Of a stretch of 63,054 bases of DNA, positions 24,617-31,367 are shown in pieces. The position numbers were made by a program, and so were the translations under genes. Below the pieces are notes generated by a model. The model made no database searches, was not told the DNA's origin, and saw only the letters and a program-made list of their open reading frames with translations. Each line of letters starts with the position of its first letter. Position 1 is the first letter of the stretch. This DNA comes from UBA10107 sp964572885 (GTDB lineage Archaea; Nanobdellota; Nanobdellia; Woesearchaeales; UBA10107): contig CAZNFC010000001.1 of NCBI GenBank assembly GCA_964572885.1, forward strand, positions 1 to 63,054. The letters are read 5' to 3'.

Positions 24617-25354
24617 TTATTTTTTGCGTTTCGCGCCTTCGGCGCTCACAGACGAACGCACCCCACGAGAGAGGCCAAAGTTGCCGAAGTCGAAGTCGTC
24701 GTAGCCATAGACATGGAACCTACCGTTGATGTGGTCGAACCTGACAGCCCTTTCAGGGTATGATTTTCTTGAGCTTTGGTCTGGTGTCCAAAGTGCAATC
24801 TTTTCTGGATTCATTTGAGATAAATGTTCAAGTGTTTCTGCGATTTTCTTATCACTATCTTTTGTATTAAACAATGCTTGCAAATAAGCAACTGTTTCTT
24901 TTGATTTTAATGCTTCTGTTAATCTTGTTCCTTCATATCTTGGAACAACTTTAAGTTCAATTACTGTCGGCTTTACAATAGTGCTTCCGAAATTATGAGT
25001 TATTTTTGCGCCTAAATCATTTGGATTATATGAATTTCTTGTGCTTGTTACTTCCCAATTATCGTTGAAATCTTTTCTTAAGGAGTCAAGGACTTCTTTT
25101 GGAGCTGAAACAGCTCTGTATACATCAGGAGCTGAAATCATTTGTCTTTTTTGCTCATTAAAATATGCAATCCAGTCCTTTTGCGTTAAACGTCTTCCGT
25201 CTAATGCTGGTAAAGAATCTATTGAAACTAATCCATTTGAAGAAACTGGCAATGAATTTAAGTATTGAACAACTGCTTGGGATAAATCTCCCTTTCTAGC
25301 CTTTTGAGCTAATTCGTATGCTTTGTTGCTTACTGGTATTTTGAGTGTTTTCAT
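24617..25354 (-). CDS. DGR target protein with C-type-lectin-like variable end
   Basis: 245 residues, no signal peptide or membrane helix, so probably cytoplasmic. The C-terminus has the target-type sequence ALWTPDQSSRKSYPERAV and GRFHVYGYDDFDFGNFGLSR, then GVR; this ending (..SRGVR) and the VR position fit the C-type-lectin fold used by DGR targets. VR covers residues about 202-230. The N-terminal 100 residues are helical (YELAQKARKGDLSQAVVQYL). Upstream are TATA-like sequence at about 25390 and a GGTGG ribosome site. A short palindrome (ACCTA/TAGGT at 25364-25380) flanks that site. Binding partner unknown. Confidence 0.88.
   Translation of the reverse strand: MKTLKIPVSNKAYELAQKARKGDLSQAVVQYLNSLPVSSNGLVSIDSLPALDGRRLTQKDWIAYFNEQKRQMISAPDVYRAVSAPKEVLDSLRKDFNDNWEVTSTRNSYNPNDLGAKITHNFGSTIVKPTVIELKVVPRYEGTRLTEALKSKETVAYLQALFNTKDSDKKIAETLEHLSQMNPEKIALWTPDQSSRKSYPERAVRFDHINGRFHVYGYDDFDFGNFGLSRGVRSSVSAEGAKRKK
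24633..24645. promoter_or_regulatory. Hairpin downstream of VR (insertion-site marker candidate)
   Basis: GCGCC-TTC-GGCGC, a 5-bp perfect stem with a 3-nt loop, 19 nt beyond the 3' end of VR on the coding strand. It lies inside the last 13 codons of the target gene, near its stop. DGRs commonly have a hairpin or cruciform just downstream of VR that helps target-primed retrohoming. TR has no such hairpin at its matching place, which is the expected asymmetry. Confidence 0.5.
24665..24750 (-). repeat. DGR variable repeat (VR)
   Basis: 86 bases at the 3' end of the target gene. Aligned to TR it has 11 differences, all where TR has A on the coding strand (6 A-to-T, 5 A-to-G), plus one extra codon (TTC) where TR probably lost an AAC unit. 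The flanks beyond the repeat are unrelated to TR. Changed codons: Asn to Asp three times, to Tyr twice, to Ile, Gly and Phe once each, and His to Leu once. Confidence 0.93.
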
Positions 25355-25446
25355 TTCATAACCACCTAAACCTGGTAGGTAACACTCATATATAAATCTT
25401 TCGTATTATGACTACTATTTAGTAACAACTAATTAACCACAAAACA

Positions 25447-25467
25447 TATAAACTATAGTATTATAGT
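25447..25467. promoter_or_regulatory. Palindromic operator candidate before antitoxin-like gene
   Basis: ACTATA (25452-25457) and TATAGT (25462-25467) form an inverted repeat 8 nt before the ATG of the 46-residue gene at 25475. The left part, with the 15-mer TATAAACTATAGTAT (25447-25461), differs at one base from 7940-7954. Ribbon-helix-helix antitoxins usually bind such sites in their own promoters. Confidence 0.45.
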
Positions 25468-25474
25468 CTATAAT

Positions 25475-25615
25475 ATGAAGATGCTCAGGATAGATGACAA
25501 AATCGCTAAGGAGCTGGATGAGCTTAAAGAGTTCTACAGAGTCAATTCATATGATGAAGTCATCAGAATGTTAATCAAGAAAATCAACGGCGAAACAATA
25601 GAAATAATCGTATAA
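25475..25615 (+). CDS. Ribbon-helix-helix/antitoxin-like protein, 46 aa
   Basis: 46 residues: MKMLRIDDKIAKELDELKE, then a helix with SYDEVIRMLIKK and a beta end (ETIEIIV). The pattern (strand, helix, helix) fits a ribbon-helix-helix or related antitoxin-type DNA binder. The stop is 4 nt before the next start. The nearby palindrome (25452-25467) supports autoregulation. Too short for a firm family call. Confidence 0.5.
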   Translation: MKMLRIDDKIAKELDELKEFYRVNSYDEVIRMLIKKINGETIEIIV

Positions 25616-25619
25616 CAAA

Positions 25620-25820
25620 ATGGCAACAACAATAGCGCTAAAGGAAGAAACGAAAGACATTTTGGAGCATGCAAAAGAAGAGTTAAAAGCAGAAACTTTT
25701 GATGAAGCAATAAGGAAATTAGTCATCAACATGAAAAGGACGAGAATCTCTTTCTTTGGGATAGGGAAAGGAAAGATCAAGGGAGAATTTGTGAGGGAAG
25801 AAATTGACCGTTTTGCTTGA
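25620..25820 (+). CDS. vapB: VapB-like antitoxin, 66 aa
   Basis: 66 residues with MATTIALKEETKDILEHAKE, FDEAIRKLVINMKR. An N-terminal strand (TTIALKEE) and two helices fit an antitoxin with a ribbon-helix-helix or AbrB-like N-terminus, and the charged tail would wrap the toxin. The VapC-type PIN gene follows with a 17-nt overlap, the normal arrangement of VapBC pairs. The gene symbol is assigned from context. Confidence 0.65.
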   Translation: MATTIALKEETKDILEHAKEELKAETFDEAIRKLVINMKRTRISFFGIGKGKIKGEFVREEIDRFA

Positions 25821-26175
25821 TTCTTGGGCTTGGATTGAATATATCAAGGGCTCTAAATTCGGAAACGAAGTTAGGAGATATATAGAGGACGATGAAGAAA
25901 TAATAATCAGTTCAATAAATGTTTCAGAGATATATAGAAAACTTCTTGTAGATATGCCTGATGATGCAGACAAAATTATTACGATGGTATTGAATAGGTC
26001 TTTCTTTGTTTTTTCTGATGTTGAAATATCTCTGAATGCTGCCAAAATAAAGCATGAAAAAAAGATGGGCATGGCTGATGCAATTGTATTGGCGACAGCG
26101 ATGTCACATAAAGCAACAGTTATTACAGGAGATAATGATTTCAGAGGATTGGACAATGTCAAAATCATATCTTAA
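25804..26175 (+). CDS. vapC: VapC-type PIN-domain toxin, 123 aa
   Basis: PIN-domain acidic residues are visible: LLDSWAWIEY (Asp6), ISSINVSEIYRKL (Glu), MGMADAIVLATA (Asp), ITGDNDFRGL (Asp). These make the metal site of an RNase. Starts at a TTG (MTVLLDSW), 17 nt inside the antitoxin frame; a later ATG would cut off the first Asp, so TTG is preferred. Toxin-antitoxin pair with 25620-25820. Confidence 0.8.
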   Translation: MTVLLDSWAWIEYIKGSKFGNEVRRYIEDDEEIIISSINVSEIYRKLLVDMPDDADKIITMVLNRSFFVFSDVEISLNAAKIKHEKKMGMADAIVLATAMSHKATVITGDNDFRGLDNVKIIS

Positions 26176-27019
26176 CATAATTATTTTAATATTCCTTTTT
26201 ATCCCATTAGCATCAGCTTCCTATGCCCCTTCTTCATCATTTCCTAAGGAGACATTATTCTTCGATAGATTAGTCGCAAATAATGAGCAGATTAAATTAA
26301 TCAATAATGAAGAAATTTTATTCACAAGCATCGGAATAACAACGAACCAAGACATAACAAGGGCAAGAATAATAGTCCAGGCGATGCCTGACTGCCCTGA
26401 GAATGCTCCATATCAGAAAAACGTATTGCAGTGCTTCTTTGTAAGCTCTAATTTCAATGAAGACAATATAACAAATTTAGAGATCATATTCAAAGTTCCG
26501 AAAGAATGGATAAAAGCGAATAACTTCGATAAAAACACACTGCAATTAAAAAGATATTCCTATTCATGGAATGAGAATATGCATGGAAAGCTCAGCAACT
26601 GGAAAAGTGAGAAAACATCATTGGAAAATGAAGATGAAAACTATTATTACTACAAAACAATCTCAGATGGGATAGACTATTTCAGCATAGTCGGAATTGA
26701 AAAGCAAAATAAAGCATCATCAAATAAGATAACAACAAATGCAATCATAGGCAACGATGATCAATCAATAGAGATAATAAAATCTGTGCATAACACATCA
26801 AGCAACTATATCTTGATTTTCTTGATCGGTATAGGCTTGATGATAACTGTGACATCAATACCTAAATCAACTCTGCAAAAAAATCAGTCAACATTCCAGA
26901 TACTTTCGACATACATCAAATCTTCAGATATGGAAGAGAAAATGATAAAGCATGAGCTTAAGAAAGCCGGATGGCAAGAATGGCAGATTCAGCTCGCTTT
27001 TAATGAGACTAAGAGATAA
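26156..27019 (+). CDS. Secreted PGF-pre-PGF domain surface protein, 287 aa
   Basis: The frame is open further upstream (to 26054), inside the VapC gene, but the ATG at 26156 starts a clear signal peptide (MSKSYLNIIILIFLFIPLAS), so it is preferred. Then a beta-rich domain with IIFKVPKEWIKANNFDKNTL and a YYYYKTISDGIDYFSIVG block, as in PGF-pre-PGF domains of archaeal surface proteins. A membrane helix (YILIFLIGIGLMITVTS) and a basic cytoplasmic end follow. Anchored surface protein, function unknown. A tandem repeat (TATCCACAG twice, 27020-27037) lies after the stop. Confidence 0.7.
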   Translation: MSKSYLNIIILIFLFIPLASASYAPSSSFPKETLFFDRLVANNEQIKLINNEEILFTSIGITTNQDITRARIIVQAMPDCPENAPYQKNVLQCFFVSSNFNEDNITNLEIIFKVPKEWIKANNFDKNTLQLKRYSYSWNENMHGKLSNWKSEKTSLENEDENYYYYKTISDGIDYFSIVGIEKQNKASSNKITTNAIIGNDDQSIEIIKSVHNTSSNYILIFLIGIGLMITVTSIPKSTLQKNQSTFQILSTYIKSSDMEEKMIKHELKKAGWQEWQIQLAFNETKR

Positions 27020-27090
27020 TATCCACAGTATCCACAGACCACAAGACAACCGCGCGTGAGATATTTAAACCATCAAATTCTTTATTTCTT

Positions 27091-27270
27091 ATGAAAATAA
27101 ATAAAAAGCATTTCATTAAGAAATGGGAAGTATCAATCATAGAATTCAAAGATAGCGAAGGAAAACTCTACAAGGTAACAAGAAGCATCCCTGAATTAAA
27201 AGTATCTGAAACAAAAATATTCAGATCTCTTAACATTGCAAAAAAGAAATTCAATGAATGGCTAAGCTAA
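27091..27270 (+). CDS. Small basic protein, 59 aa
   Basis: 59 residues: MKINKKHFIKKWEVSIIEFK, then YKVTRSIPELKVSETKIFRS and KKKFNEWLS. Many Lys/Arg residues; two strands and a helix by pattern. TATA-like box (atatttaaac, 27061-27070) about 25 nt before the ATG supports a leaderless transcript. Its 3' end overlaps the convergent phosphatase-like gene by 9 nt. No family recognised. Confidence 0.5.
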   Translation: MKINKKHFIKKWEVSIIEFKDSEGKLYKVTRSIPELKVSETKIFRSLNIAKKKFNEWLS

Positions 27271-27576
27271 TACTTTAATTTTAGACAATAAAGCATCCTT
27301 AAGCTCAGGCTGGCCGTAAGTATAGACATCTGGGATGTCCAGAGAGATTATTCTCTTTTTCAGATACAGATCAGGGAACCTATCGGATAATTCTTTCCTT
27401 TGAAAATCTTCCATGACGACAATCACATCTGCCCACTCGATCTGCTTTTTTGCAACAGGAACATCATTGAACAGCCCTGCCGATTTTGTCTCGAACTTAA
27501 ACCTAAATAGCTCTTCAGCCATCTTGCTTCTGTTCTGGTTTTGGTTGCAGATGAATAATACTTTCATAACATTCAA
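27262..27576 (-). CDS. Low-molecular-weight protein-tyrosine-phosphatase-like protein, 104 aa
   Basis: The N-terminus FICNQNQNRSKMAEELF carries the P-loop C-x5-R-S (Cys, five residues, Arg), and WADVIVVMEDFQRKEL and ISLDIPDVYTYGQPEL fit the LMW-PTP-like group, in which the DIPD Asp acts as acid. 104 residues is short for LMW-PTP (about 150) but matches the reduced archaeal/bacterial protein-phosphatase group. Start MNVMKVLF; the second Met (27567) is an alternative start. Confidence 0.75.
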   Translation of the reverse strand: MNVMKVLFICNQNQNRSKMAEELFRFKFETKSAGLFNDVPVAKKQIEWADVIVVMEDFQRKELSDRFPDLYLKKRIISLDIPDVYTYGQPELKDALLSKIKVLA

Positions 27577-27641
27577 TTATCCTTAAAAGGCTATAAATCT
27601 TTGCCGTAACCTTTATAAATGACCATAGAAGCAGAAATAAC

Positions 27642-28079
27642 ATGACAACAGTATTTGAAGTTGATGCTAACGAATTGATAAAGAAAGCAGCTAAAGAGTT
27701 AGAGTCAAACCCTGAATTCAAGGCTCCGGAATGGGCAAAATTCGTAAAGACAGGAGTCTCAAGACAAAGACCTCCTCAAGATAAGAATTGGTGGCCTTCA
27801 AGAGCAGCTGCAGTTCTAAGAACAGTTTATACTCAAGGTCCAGTCGGAACAAACAGATTGAGAGTCAAGTACGGCGGATTGAAAAACATGGGTTACGCTC
27901 CTGAGAGACCAAAGAAAGGTTCAGGATCAATCGCAAGAAAAATATTGCAGCAATTGGAAAAAGCAGGATTTGTAAAACAAGATCACAAAGGAAATCATAA
28001 AGGAAGAGTAGTAACTCCTGCAGGAAAGAAATTCCTTGACAAGATAGCGACTCAAATAACAAACGAGAGCAAAAAATAA
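27642..28079 (+). CDS. rps19e: 30S ribosomal protein S19e
   Basis: 145 residues, the usual S19e length. EWAKFVKTGVSRQRPPQDKN, WWPSRAAAVLRTVYTQGPVG and VKQDHKGNHKGRVVTPAG are hallmark segments. A TATA box (aacctttataaatgacc) lies about 25 nt before the ATG. The stop overlaps the L39e start by one base (TAATG). First gene of the S19e-L39e-L31e operon. Confidence 0.93.
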   Translation: MTTVFEVDANELIKKAAKELESNPEFKAPEWAKFVKTGVSRQRPPQDKNWWPSRAAAVLRTVYTQGPVGTNRLRVKYGGLKNMGYAPERPKKGSGSIARKILQQLEKAGFVKQDHKGNHKGRVVTPAGKKFLDKIATQITNESKK

Positions 28080-28252
28080 TGGCAAGATACATGACTAAAG
28101 GAAGAAAGATAAGACTTTCAAAGCATGGAAGGCAGACAAAATGGGCTCCGTTCTGGATAATCCCGAAGATTTATGGAAAGACAAGAAGAGTCCATCCGGG
28201 AAGAAAGACATACGTAAAGAGAAATTGGAGAAGGTCAAGGACTAACGCTTAA
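28079..28252 (+). CDS. rpl39e: 50S ribosomal protein L39e
   Basis: 57 residues. KIRLSKHGRQTKWAPFWIIP and the RRSRTNA end are typical of L39e (normal length 51-57), which lines the ribosomal exit tunnel. The start codon ATG overlaps the S19e stop by one base (TAATG), so translation is coupled. Very basic, as expected. Confidence 0.93.
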   Translation: MARYMTKGRKIRLSKHGRQTKWAPFWIIPKIYGKTRRVHPGRKTYVKRNWRRSRTNA

Positions 28253-28253
28253 G

Positions 28254-28760
28254 ATGGCAAACTTAGAAAGAATATACACAATACCATTGAGAAAACAGGC
28301 AATGAAGGTTCCTATGTACAGGAGAGCAAAAAAAGCTGTAAGGACAGTAAGAGAATTCCTTTCTAAACATATGAAATCAGATGATGTAAGATTAGGTTCG
28401 ATGCTTAACTTGGAGTTGTGGAAGAGAGGAATGAAAAATCCGCCTATGATAATAAAGGTTACCGCAGTCAAAGATGACAAAGGAGCAGTAAAGGCGGAAT
28501 TGTTTGGACACAAATATGTTGATAAGAAGAAAACAGAAAAAGTTGAAAAGTCAAAGTTAGAGCAGTTAAAGGAAAAGATGATGGGCAAGGAAGCAGAGCA
28601 TAATAAAGAAGCGATAGAGCACATACATGAGCATGAAGGACATGACCATACGTCGCATGAAAAGCCTGCCATGCATGAAAAGAAACAGGATGCTGCAATA
28701 GAAAAAGAAAGAAAAGTGACTTCTGGTACAAAGAAAGGCGGAATCAGAGATAAGAATTAA
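28254..28760 (+). CDS. rpl31e: 50S ribosomal protein L31e with His-rich tail
   Basis: 168 residues: the first about 95 (ANLERIYTIPLRKQAMKVP, RTVREFLSKHMKSDDVRLG) are L31e. The rest is an unusual Lys/Glu/His-rich extension, including EHIHEHEGHDHTSHEKPAMH (about residues 120-145), absent from normal L31e (about 85-95 residues). It could bind metal such as zinc. The start follows L39e by 1 nt. The L31e core is certain, the tail's role is not. Confidence 0.9.
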   Translation: MANLERIYTIPLRKQAMKVPMYRRAKKAVRTVREFLSKHMKSDDVRLGSMLNLELWKRGMKNPPMIIKVTAVKDDKGAVKAELFGHKYVDKKKTEKVEKSKLEQLKEKMMGKEAEHNKEAIEHIHEHEGHDHTSHEKPAMHEKKQDAAIEKERKVTSGTKKGGIRDKN

Positions 28761-28791
28761 TTTTCATATTCACCTATATTAGAGTATAAAC

Positions 28792-29778
28792 ATGAAACTA
28801 CCTTTTGAAGAAGTAAATAGAAGAATTCAGATCAAGAAACAGACAGAGACTTCTGATAAATTTGGATTGAATCCTGAACAAAGGTCAGTTGATAAACTGT
28901 TAGACTATGGAGTTGTAAATATAGATAAGCCAGCAGGACCTACATCACATCAAGTCTCTTCTTACGTCAAAAATATCTTAAAGTTAAGCAAAGCTGGGCA
29001 TTCCGGAACATTGGATCCTAATGTGACTGGAGTATTGCCTGTAGCTTTAGGAAGATCGACAAAAATAGTGCAGGCATTGCTTATCGCAGGAAAGGAATAT
29101 GTATGCATAATGCATCTCCATGATGAAGTTCCTGAAAATAAGATAAAGGAAGTTTTCCAGGAATATCTTGGAAAGATAATGCAATTGCCTCCATTAAAAT
29201 CAGCAGTTAAAAGACAATTAAGAGAAAGAAGCATATACTATTCAGAAATACTTGAGATAGACGGAAGAGATGTCTTATTCAAAGTCGGCTGCGAAGCAGG
29301 GACTTACATAAGAAAATTATGCACAGATATCGGAAAAAGCCTGAAGACAAATGCCCATATGGCTGAATTGAGAAGAACAAAAGCCGGACCGTTCAATGAA
29401 TCAACATCAGTCACATTGCAGGATCTAAGCGATGCATATGCATACTGGAAAGAAGACGGAAATGAAACTCCTATAAGAAGATGTATACAGCCGTTGGAAA
29501 ATGCTGTGAATCATGTGCCAAAAATATGGGTGACTGATTATACTGTGAATCCATTATGCCATGGCGCGGCATTGAACGTTCCCGGAATAGCAAAACTAAA
29601 TTCAGGAATAAGCAAAGACGATAAAGTTGCAGTCATGACGTTGAAAGGTGAGCTTATCGCGATAGGCACTGCAAGATTGAGTTCTGATGAGATGATGAGA
29701 AACAACAAAGGACTTTGCGTCCTGATTGACGCTGTTTTCATGGATCCTGGAACATATCCAAAGATGATTAAGAAGTAG
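28792..29778 (+). CDS. truB: tRNA/rRNA pseudouridine synthase Cbf5 (TruB type)
   Basis: 328 residues. KAGHSGTLDPNVTGVLPVAL contains the catalytic Asp of the TruB/Cbf5 family. KRQLRERSIYYSEILEIDGR, CEAGTYIRKLCTDIG, and the C-terminal PUA-like segment (NSGISKDDKVAVMTLKGELI and AIGTARL) complete the archaeal Cbf5 layout. It pairs with guide H/ACA RNAs, Nop10, Gar1 and L7Ae. The gene follows L31e after a 31-nt gap and overlaps the convergent UDG by 11 nt. Confidence 0.93.
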   Translation: MKLPFEEVNRRIQIKKQTETSDKFGLNPEQRSVDKLLDYGVVNIDKPAGPTSHQVSSYVKNILKLSKAGHSGTLDPNVTGVLPVALGRSTKIVQALLIAGKEYVCIMHLHDEVPENKIKEVFQEYLGKIMQLPPLKSAVKRQLRERSIYYSEILEIDGRDVLFKVGCEAGTYIRKLCTDIGKSLKTNAHMAELRRTKAGPFNESTSVTLQDLSDAYAYWKEDGNETPIRRCIQPLENAVNHVPKIWVTDYTVNPLCHGAALNVPGIAKLNSGISKDDKVAVMTLKGELIAIGTARLSSDEMMRNNKGLCVLIDAVFMDPGTYPKMIKK

Positions 29779-30346
29779 ATTTATGTTCCTCAACTTCTTT
29801 TTTTACAATTTCCATGTCTTTCTCCCATTCAGTTATAAGATTTCTGTTATAGATTATGGCTGCTGGATGGAATAAAGGAATAAGTTTTATCGTCATTCCA
29901 TCTATATCAATCATTTTTACCTTGCCGTGCACCTGTGTTATTCCAGGCTGTTTGTCCATTCCATCAGGATCGCATCCTGCTAAAAAGAATTTTGTAGCGT
30001 AATTTCCTAAAGAACAGATAACTTTCGGCTTCATCTCTTTTATCTGTTTCATCAGCCACGGCGTATGTTTCTTGATTTCTTCTGAAGAAGGATTCCTGTT
30101 TTCAGGAGGACGGCATTTGAGAATATTAGCGATGTAAATTTCATTTGTACTTAATCCTACATTTGCTAATAATTTATCAAGGTTCTTTCCAGCTGCTCCA
30201 ACAAATGGCAACCCTTGCTCATCCTCGTTTGCACCTGGAGCTTCTCCTACAAATAATATATTCGACTTGAAATTTCCTCTTCCAATGACTATATTCTTGC
30301 AGTTCCTGCATATATCTGTACTTTTCGCAAGTTCTATCTCGTCCAT
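29768..30346 (-). CDS. Family-4 uracil-DNA glycosylase
   Basis: 192 residues. GEAPGANEDEQGLPFVGAAG (motif A, GEAPG), NILKCRPPENRNP, and a late HPAA motif (FHPAAIIYN) are the family-4 UDG signatures. Cys residues near the N-terminus (CRNCKN) and in KCRPP and VICSLG are the 4Fe-4S ligands. Removes uracil from DNA. A TATA box (atataaatat, 30371-30380) lies about 25 nt before the start, so the transcript may be leaderless. Confidence 0.9.
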   Translation of the reverse strand: MDEIELAKSTDICRNCKNIVIGRGNFKSNILFVGEAPGANEDEQGLPFVGAAGKNLDKLLANVGLSTNEIYIANILKCRPPENRNPSSEEIKKHTPWLMKQIKEMKPKVICSLGNYATKFFLAGCDPDGMDKQPGITQVHGKVKMIDIDGMTIKLIPLFHPAAIIYNRNLITEWEKDMEIVKKEVEEHKSTS

Positions 30347-30389
30347 AAGGAAAAAACATGAAGTTCTTGTATATAAATATGTCAGAAAT

Positions 30390-30417
30390 AATGCCGCCCT
30401 GCGATGAAGGCAGCATT
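30390..30417. terminator. Hairpin between the small basic-peptide gene and the UDG gene
   Basis: AATGCCGCC (30390-30398) pairs with GGCAGCATT (30409-30417) with one G-T pair; loop of 10 nt. It lies after the stop codon of the 17-residue gene (30427) and before the UDG promoter, so it could end transcription of that gene. Archaeal termination normally uses T-runs and this has none adjacent, so the terminator role is weak. Confidence 0.35.
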
Positions 30418-30426
30418 GCGATGTAA

Positions 30427-30480
30427 TTATCTTCTTGATTTCTTGGATTTCTTTCCAGATTTCTTTTTAGCTTTAGCCAT
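30427..30480 (-). CDS. 17-residue Lys-rich micro-protein
   Basis: The ORF encodes MAKAKKKSGKKSKKSRR. It has a full start context: GAGGTG ribosome site 7 nt before the ATG, and TATA-like tttaaata about 35-45 nt upstream. Coding potential is supported by this context rather than by length. Very basic (11 of 17 Lys/Arg), suggesting nucleic acid binding, possibly ribosome- or DNA-associated. Family unknown to me. Confidence 0.55.
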   Translation of the reverse strand: MAKAKKKSGKKSKKSRR

Positions 30481-30597
30481 TTAGTGACACCTCGTTTTTG
30501 ATGATAAATGAACTGAAGTATTTAAATGGTAGTTTAATTGAATTTTACTGGATAAAATAACAAAAATTTAAAAAGAATCAATCTAAACATCAACAAT

Positions 30598-31119
30598 ATG
30601 AAAGGGAGTGGAGTTAAAAAATGGTTATTGGCAATAGGTATTGCAATAATATTCACTCTTTTCGTCAATTATGGAATATCTACATTTTTCCATGCTCCTG
30701 ATTATAACAATTATTGCAGACATAATCAGACAGAATTGAATTATAGCGATAAGGATGTTTGCATCTCTAATGGAGGACAATGGACAAACAATGCAGGGTA
30801 TGCAAAACCTATTCCTGAAGGATATCAGACAGGATACTGTGACATTGATTTCACATGCAGGAAATTATTTGATGACGCTCAAAAGATATATGATGACAGG
30901 TCATTTATTGTGATGGTGATCGCAGGATTCATAGGACTGGTCCTTGGAGTTGTTGTTGCTACTGAAAGCGTAAGCTCAGGATTCCTTTTGGGAGGAATAT
31001 TGAATCTTTTCTTCGCGACTGTAAGATACTGGGATAGATTCTCAGATGTGATAAGATTCATACTTCTTGGGGTTGTACTTCTCGTACTTGTATGGATAGG
31101 TTACAAGAAATTAAAATGA
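30598..31119 (+). CDS. Membrane protein with Cys-rich extracellular loop, 173 aa
   Basis: A hydrophobic N-terminal helix (LLAIGIAIIFTLFVNYGI), an external loop with four Cys (NYCRHNQTEL, DVCISNGG, YCDIDFTCRK), then three hydrophobic segments (IVMVIAGFIGLVLGVVVA, FLLGGILNLFFATV, LLGVVLLVLVWIG). Probably disulphide-bonded or metal-binding outside. Overlaps the next gene by 4 nt (ATGA). Function unknown. Confidence 0.65.
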   Translation: MKGSGVKKWLLAIGIAIIFTLFVNYGISTFFHAPDYNNYCRHNQTELNYSDKDVCISNGGQWTNNAGYAKPIPEGYQTGYCDIDFTCRKLFDDAQKIYDDRSFIVMVIAGFIGLVLGVVVATESVSSGFLLGGILNLFFATVRYWDRFSDVIRFILLGVVLLVLVWIGYKKLK

Positions 31120-31274
31120 CAAATTACAAGAAACTGGCTGTTTGGTTATTGATTGCTTTTCTATTTGTTAATCTTGTCGTATTTGCATTGAAATTGATAT
31201 CAACATTGTTGTTTTGGACAATCATAATCGTCATCGGGATAATCGCATACAAAGGTTTAAATAAGTCAAAATAG
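31116..31274 (+). CDS. Small membrane protein, 52 aa
   Basis: Two hydrophobic helices (LAVWLLIAFLFVNLVVFAL, LLFWTIIIVIGIIAYKGL), short basic ends. The ATG at 31116 sits in the ATGA overlap with the preceding gene; a longer start at 31092 is less likely. Coupled translation with the previous membrane protein suggests a two-component membrane unit. A hairpin GCCAC/GTGGC (31276-31295) follows the stop. Confidence 0.6.
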   Translation: MTNYKKLAVWLLIAFLFVNLVVFALKLISTLLFWTIIIVIGIIAYKGLNKSK

Positions 31275-31314
31275 CGCCACAGAGTCCAGGGTGGCAGTTT
31301 GTGAAGACAAATGT

Positions 31315-31330
31315 AGTCACTAGTTAGTGA
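31315..31330. promoter_or_regulatory. Inverted repeat GTCACTA/TAGTGAC
   Basis: Two 7-bp arms with a 2-nt spacer, in the 93-nt gap before the gene at 31368. A TATA-like box (ggtttaaata, about 31344-31353) and a GGAGTGAT ribosome site (about 31353-31360) follow, so this inverted repeat is upstream of the promoter and could be a regulator site. Nothing else is seen in the gap except the hairpin at 31276-31295. Confidence 0.4.
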
Positions 31331-31367
31331 CAAAATATTCGAAAGGTTTAAATAGGAGTGATACTTT

